7,385 bases of DNA from Desulfobacteraceae bacterium UBA2230 (GTDB lineage Bacteria; Desulfobacterota; Desulfobacteria; Desulfobacterales; Desulfosarcinaceae), in contig DDYQ01000247.1 of NCBI GenBank assembly GCA_002348005.1, forward strand, positions 5,029 through 12,413, given 5' to 3'. The translations under genes were made by a program, and so were the position numbers. Below are positions 5,805-7,385 of this stretch, piece after piece. The notes under the pieces were generated by a model that saw only the letters and a list, made by a program, of their open reading frames with translations, was not told where the DNA came from and did not search any database. Numbering within the stretch: the first letter of the stretch is position 1; each line of letters opens with the position of its first letter.

Positions 5805-6110
5805 TTATTTAGCGGTGCTCACATTGTAGAAATCCAGCTGCCGCATGAAGACGTCCCGATCGACCGGTCCGTCTTTTGCGTTCAGCAATGTGTTCAGGCT
5901 CGTCTCTACTCCGATTTCCGAACTTTTCCAGGGAACGATATAGAGTGATTTGGGGGCTTCGTCGTTGCCGACGATAGACATACCCGAGAGTTCCTTGGCA
6001 TCCGATTGCGTTGGCTTGTCCGCTATGGGTTCCTTATCCGCTCCCTGGGCCATAACGACGGCAGCCGGAATCAGGAGCACCCACAGGCACAGAAGTAATC
6101 TACGATACAT
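5805..6110 (-). CDS. Small exported protein of unknown function in the motor cluster
   Basis: The 101-residue product has an N-terminal signal peptide (MYRRLLLCLWVLLIPAAVVM, then a likely signal peptidase I site after AQG or VMA). No lipobox Cys follows, so it should be periplasmic or secreted. The mature part is short and polar. It contains SIVGNDEAPKSLYIVPWKSS, then a region rich in Glu, Thr and Asn, and ends PVDRDVFMRQLDFYNVSTAK. I do not recognise a named family. ATG 6110 has GGGAG 5 nt upstream. It lies 48 nt after the TPR lipoprotein gene and 143 nt before the exbB-like gene, so it is likely cotranscribed and may be an accessory periplasmic part of the complex. The tidy signal peptide and good ribosome site make a real gene likely. 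Confidence 0.8.
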   Translation of the reverse strand: MYRRLLLCLWVLLIPAAVVMAQGADKEPIADKPTQSDAKELSGMSIVGNDEAPKSLYIVPWKSSEIGVETSLNTLLNAKDGPVDRDVFMRQLDFYNVSTAK

Positions 6111-6158
6111 AATCTCTCCCCATCGGTGTCAATCGGTTAAATCCATCGTCCAGCAACG

Positions 6159-6842
6159 TTATTGCCTGCCCAGCCGGTTGCGCAAATCCGCCATCCAAAA
6201 TTTCACCTGTTGATCTTCCGGGCGGGCGGCGCTGTAAATCTCATATTGTTCGAGTGCACAATCGGTGTCGTTCAAGTAAAGATCGCACAGAATTCCGAGA
6301 TTTCTTCGCACTGGATAATAGTCCGGGAAGTGTGCCAGTGCCTTCTCGTAAAATGCCCTGGCCTCCGCAAAGCGTCCGTCCCTCCGGCACAGCAATCCGT
6401 ATTCGTTGCATGCCGCCGGGTGCTCGGGGAACAGTTCCAGCGCCTTTTTAAGATGCTTTTCGGCCTGCTCCGGACGGCCCTGATGCCGGTAGGCGATCGC
6501 GAGATTGATATAGGGTGCGGTAACGCCCGGCGACCGTTCGATCACCTTCTCGAGAAGTGCGCTGGCCTGTTCGTAATCCTGTGCGTTCATCAGGGTCACG
6601 GCGTGGTCGAAATCCCTGCGCAAGGGTTCATCCAGGGGGGGTGCTTCCGTGATGATGAAGCCTTCCCGGCCTTCCTCAAGGGGTTTCACGGATGGACCGG
6701 TCAGCACCGGTGCGGGTTCCACAGACTCTGGAGTCATCACGGCGCCCGCGGCGCATGCGGCCAGAACCGGCAGCACCATCAAAATGAGAAAGAACCCGGT
6801 GTTCTTTCGCCTGTTTGTCCAGCCCGGCACCCGTGTATGCAT
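6159..6842 (-). CDS. TPR-repeat lipoprotein
   Basis: This is a predicted outer-membrane-anchored scaffold for protein contacts in the periplasm. The 227-residue form starts MHTRVPGWTNRRKNTGFF, followed by a hydrophobic stretch and a lipobox LAAC with Cys30; Ala after the Cys favours the outer membrane. A Pro/Glu-rich linker (about 36-72) leads to four TPR-like helix pairs at about 76-214. Typical runs are YINLAIAYRHQGRPEQAEKH, LKKALELFPEHPAACNEYGL and RFAEARAFYEKALAHFPDYY. The frame can be extended to a GTG at 6872 that overlaps the preceding stop. I chose ATG 6842 because GGAGG lies just upstream and the signal peptide then has normal length. It follows the larger tandem-repeat-tailed gene by 29 nt. 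In Agl-type and Tol-like clusters TPR lipoproteins of this kind accompany the motor genes; a direct contact with the TonB-like arm or Pal is inference. Confidence 0.88.
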   Translation of the reverse strand: MHTRVPGWTNRRKNTGFFLILMVLPVLAACAAGAVMTPESVEPAPVLTGPSVKPLEEGREGFIITEAPPLDEPLRRDFDHAVTLMNAQDYEQASALLEKVIERSPGVTAPYINLAIAYRHQGRPEQAEKHLKKALELFPEHPAACNEYGLLCRRDGRFAEARAFYEKALAHFPDYYPVRRNLGILCDLYLNDTDCALEQYEIYSAARPEDQQVKFWMADLRNRLGRQ

Positions 6843-6846
6843 GTTT

Positions 6847-6851
6847 CCTCC
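6847..6851 (-). promoter_or_regulatory. Ribosome binding site that sets the start of the TPR lipoprotein gene
   Basis: GGAGG on the minus strand lies 4 nt upstream of ATG 6840-6842. It favours this start over the in-frame GTG at 6872, which overlaps the previous stop codon (TAG, 6872-6874). Confidence 0.6.
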
Positions 6852-6871
6852 CACTTCCTTTACGCGCTGCA

Positions 6872-7385
6872 CTATTGTACCGCGGCGTCCGCAGGGGCGA
6901 TCGGGTCAGCCCCAGGTTGTCCCGCCGGGTCGGCGGCGGGTGCGGGTTCCTCGGACTGCGGTTCCACTGCGGCCGCCGGCTCCCCTACCTCGGACTGCGG
7001 TTCCACTTCCGTCGTCGGCTCCACCACCTCGGACTGCGGTTCCACCACGGCCGCCGGTTCCGCTACCTCGGACTGCGCTTCCGGTCGGTAAATCTCAAAT
7101 TGGTAGGTATCCAAAGAACTGATGATGGCGCTGGCCTCTTCCGGTTTGTCGTACCGGGCGGGAACAAACTCAGCCAGTTTCTGCAGGCTTTTGTCGATCC
7201 ACACATTGTAGACGCCCAGGGTGATCAGTTTAAGATTGTTTTCGTGGACGCTGATGGCCTGCTCCTCGAACGGATAGGCCTGCTCCTCGATGGCCAGTTC
7301 GTATTGTTCCATTTCCAGCGGACTAAGCCCTTCCGGACGTTCCGAGTTCATCAGGGCCTTGCTGAAGTGGGCATAAATCTCGGCC
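6872..7385 (-). CDS. C-terminal end of a larger protein, probably TPR-type, with an acidic repeat tail
   Basis: The frame is open to the right edge and continues through AEIYAHFSKALMNSERPEG upstream of the first internal Met. The apparent Met at 7351 is therefore probably internal and the true start lies outside the window. The visible 171 residues begin with a helical part (LSPLEMEQYELAIEEQAYPF, then EEQAISVHENNLKLI, GVYNVWIDKSLQKLAEFVPA) that looks like the last helices of a TPR or other alpha-solenoid protein. From about residue 100 it becomes a disordered Glu/Pro/Ala/Val tail with a repeated 13-residue unit, PQSEVxEPxxxVE, ending in an Ala/Pro/Asp-rich stretch. A TPR identity rests only on these helices and on the operon context. 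It is the first visible gene of the cluster and ends 29 nt before the TPR lipoprotein start. Confidence 0.75.
   Translation of the reverse strand, partial: AEIYAHFSKALMNSERPEGLSPLEMEQYELAIEEQAYPFEEQAISVHENNLKLITLGVYNVWIDKSLQKLAEFVPARYDKPEEASAIISSLDTYQFEIYRPEAQSEVAEPAAVVEPQSEVVEPTTEVEPQSEVGEPAAAVEPQSEEPAPAADPAGQPGADPIAPADAAVQ
6952..7083 (-). repeat. 39-bp in-frame tandem repeat in the C-terminal tail
   Basis: On the plus strand, CGGACTGCGGTTCCAC recurs at 6952, 6991 and 7030, and in degenerate form at 7069. The spacing is exactly 39 bp, giving three full units and a partial fourth. Each unit encodes 13 residues (PQSEVxEPxxxVE). The first 16 bases of the three full units are identical, while the second halves vary. 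The period is a multiple of three, so unit gain or loss keeps the frame. Copy number may vary between strains. Confidence 0.9.

Noticed and set aside
6952..7083. Evenly spaced repeats considered as a CRISPR array
   Set aside because: The 39-bp period has no separate unique spacers, is in frame within a coding region and encodes a peptide repeat.

Overview
The window is moderately GC-rich and reads as bacterial and Gram-negative: it has outer-membrane-type lipoproteins, a Pal-like peptidoglycan-binding protein and strong Shine-Dalgarno sites. A proteobacterium, gamma- or deltaproteobacterial in style, is the best guess from the gene families; nothing here fixes the species. Every gene I accept lies on the minus strand, so transcription runs from the right edge to the left.

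Positions 7385 to 1066 hold one tightly packed nine-gene cluster that looks like a trans-envelope, proton-driven energy-transduction machine of the Tol/Ton/Agl class. In transcription order it encodes: the C-terminal end of a large protein with a 39-bp tandem-repeat tail (6872-7385, cut by the window edge); a TPR lipoprotein (6159-6842); a small exported protein (5805-6110); an ExbB/TolQ/MotA-family channel protein (5011-5661); an ExbD/TolR-like protein with Asn at the usual proton-binding Asp position (4517-5008); a second ExbD/TolR-like protein that keeps the Asp (4026-4520); a TonB-like transducer with a long cytoplasmic coiled coil, one membrane span, Pro- and Gly-rich linkers and an AgmX/PglI-type C-terminal domain (2536-4026); a second ExbB/TolQ paralogue (1734-2456); and a Pal/OmpA-family lipoprotein (1066-1596). 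By analogy with Tol-Pal and the Myxococcus Agl motor, the ExbB/ExbD proteins would use the proton gradient to drive the TonB-like arm, which reaches through the periplasm toward the outer-membrane lipoproteins and peptidoglycan. The actual output (motility, envelope maintenance, export or uptake) cannot be read from sequence.

The two exbB-like genes share a 333-bp core that is almost identical at DNA level, while their flanks have clearly diverged. This is the signature of recent gene conversion.

Left of the cluster, 492-1065 has no confident gene. It contains a strong 13-bp-stem hairpin (980-1021) downstream of the pal-like gene, a protein-like open frame without a good start, and a convincing sigma70-type promoter (536-564). 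That promoter faces a separate gene running off the left edge (1-491), a pyruvoyl-dependent arginine decarboxylase (PdaD) that retains its Ser-Ser self-cleavage site.
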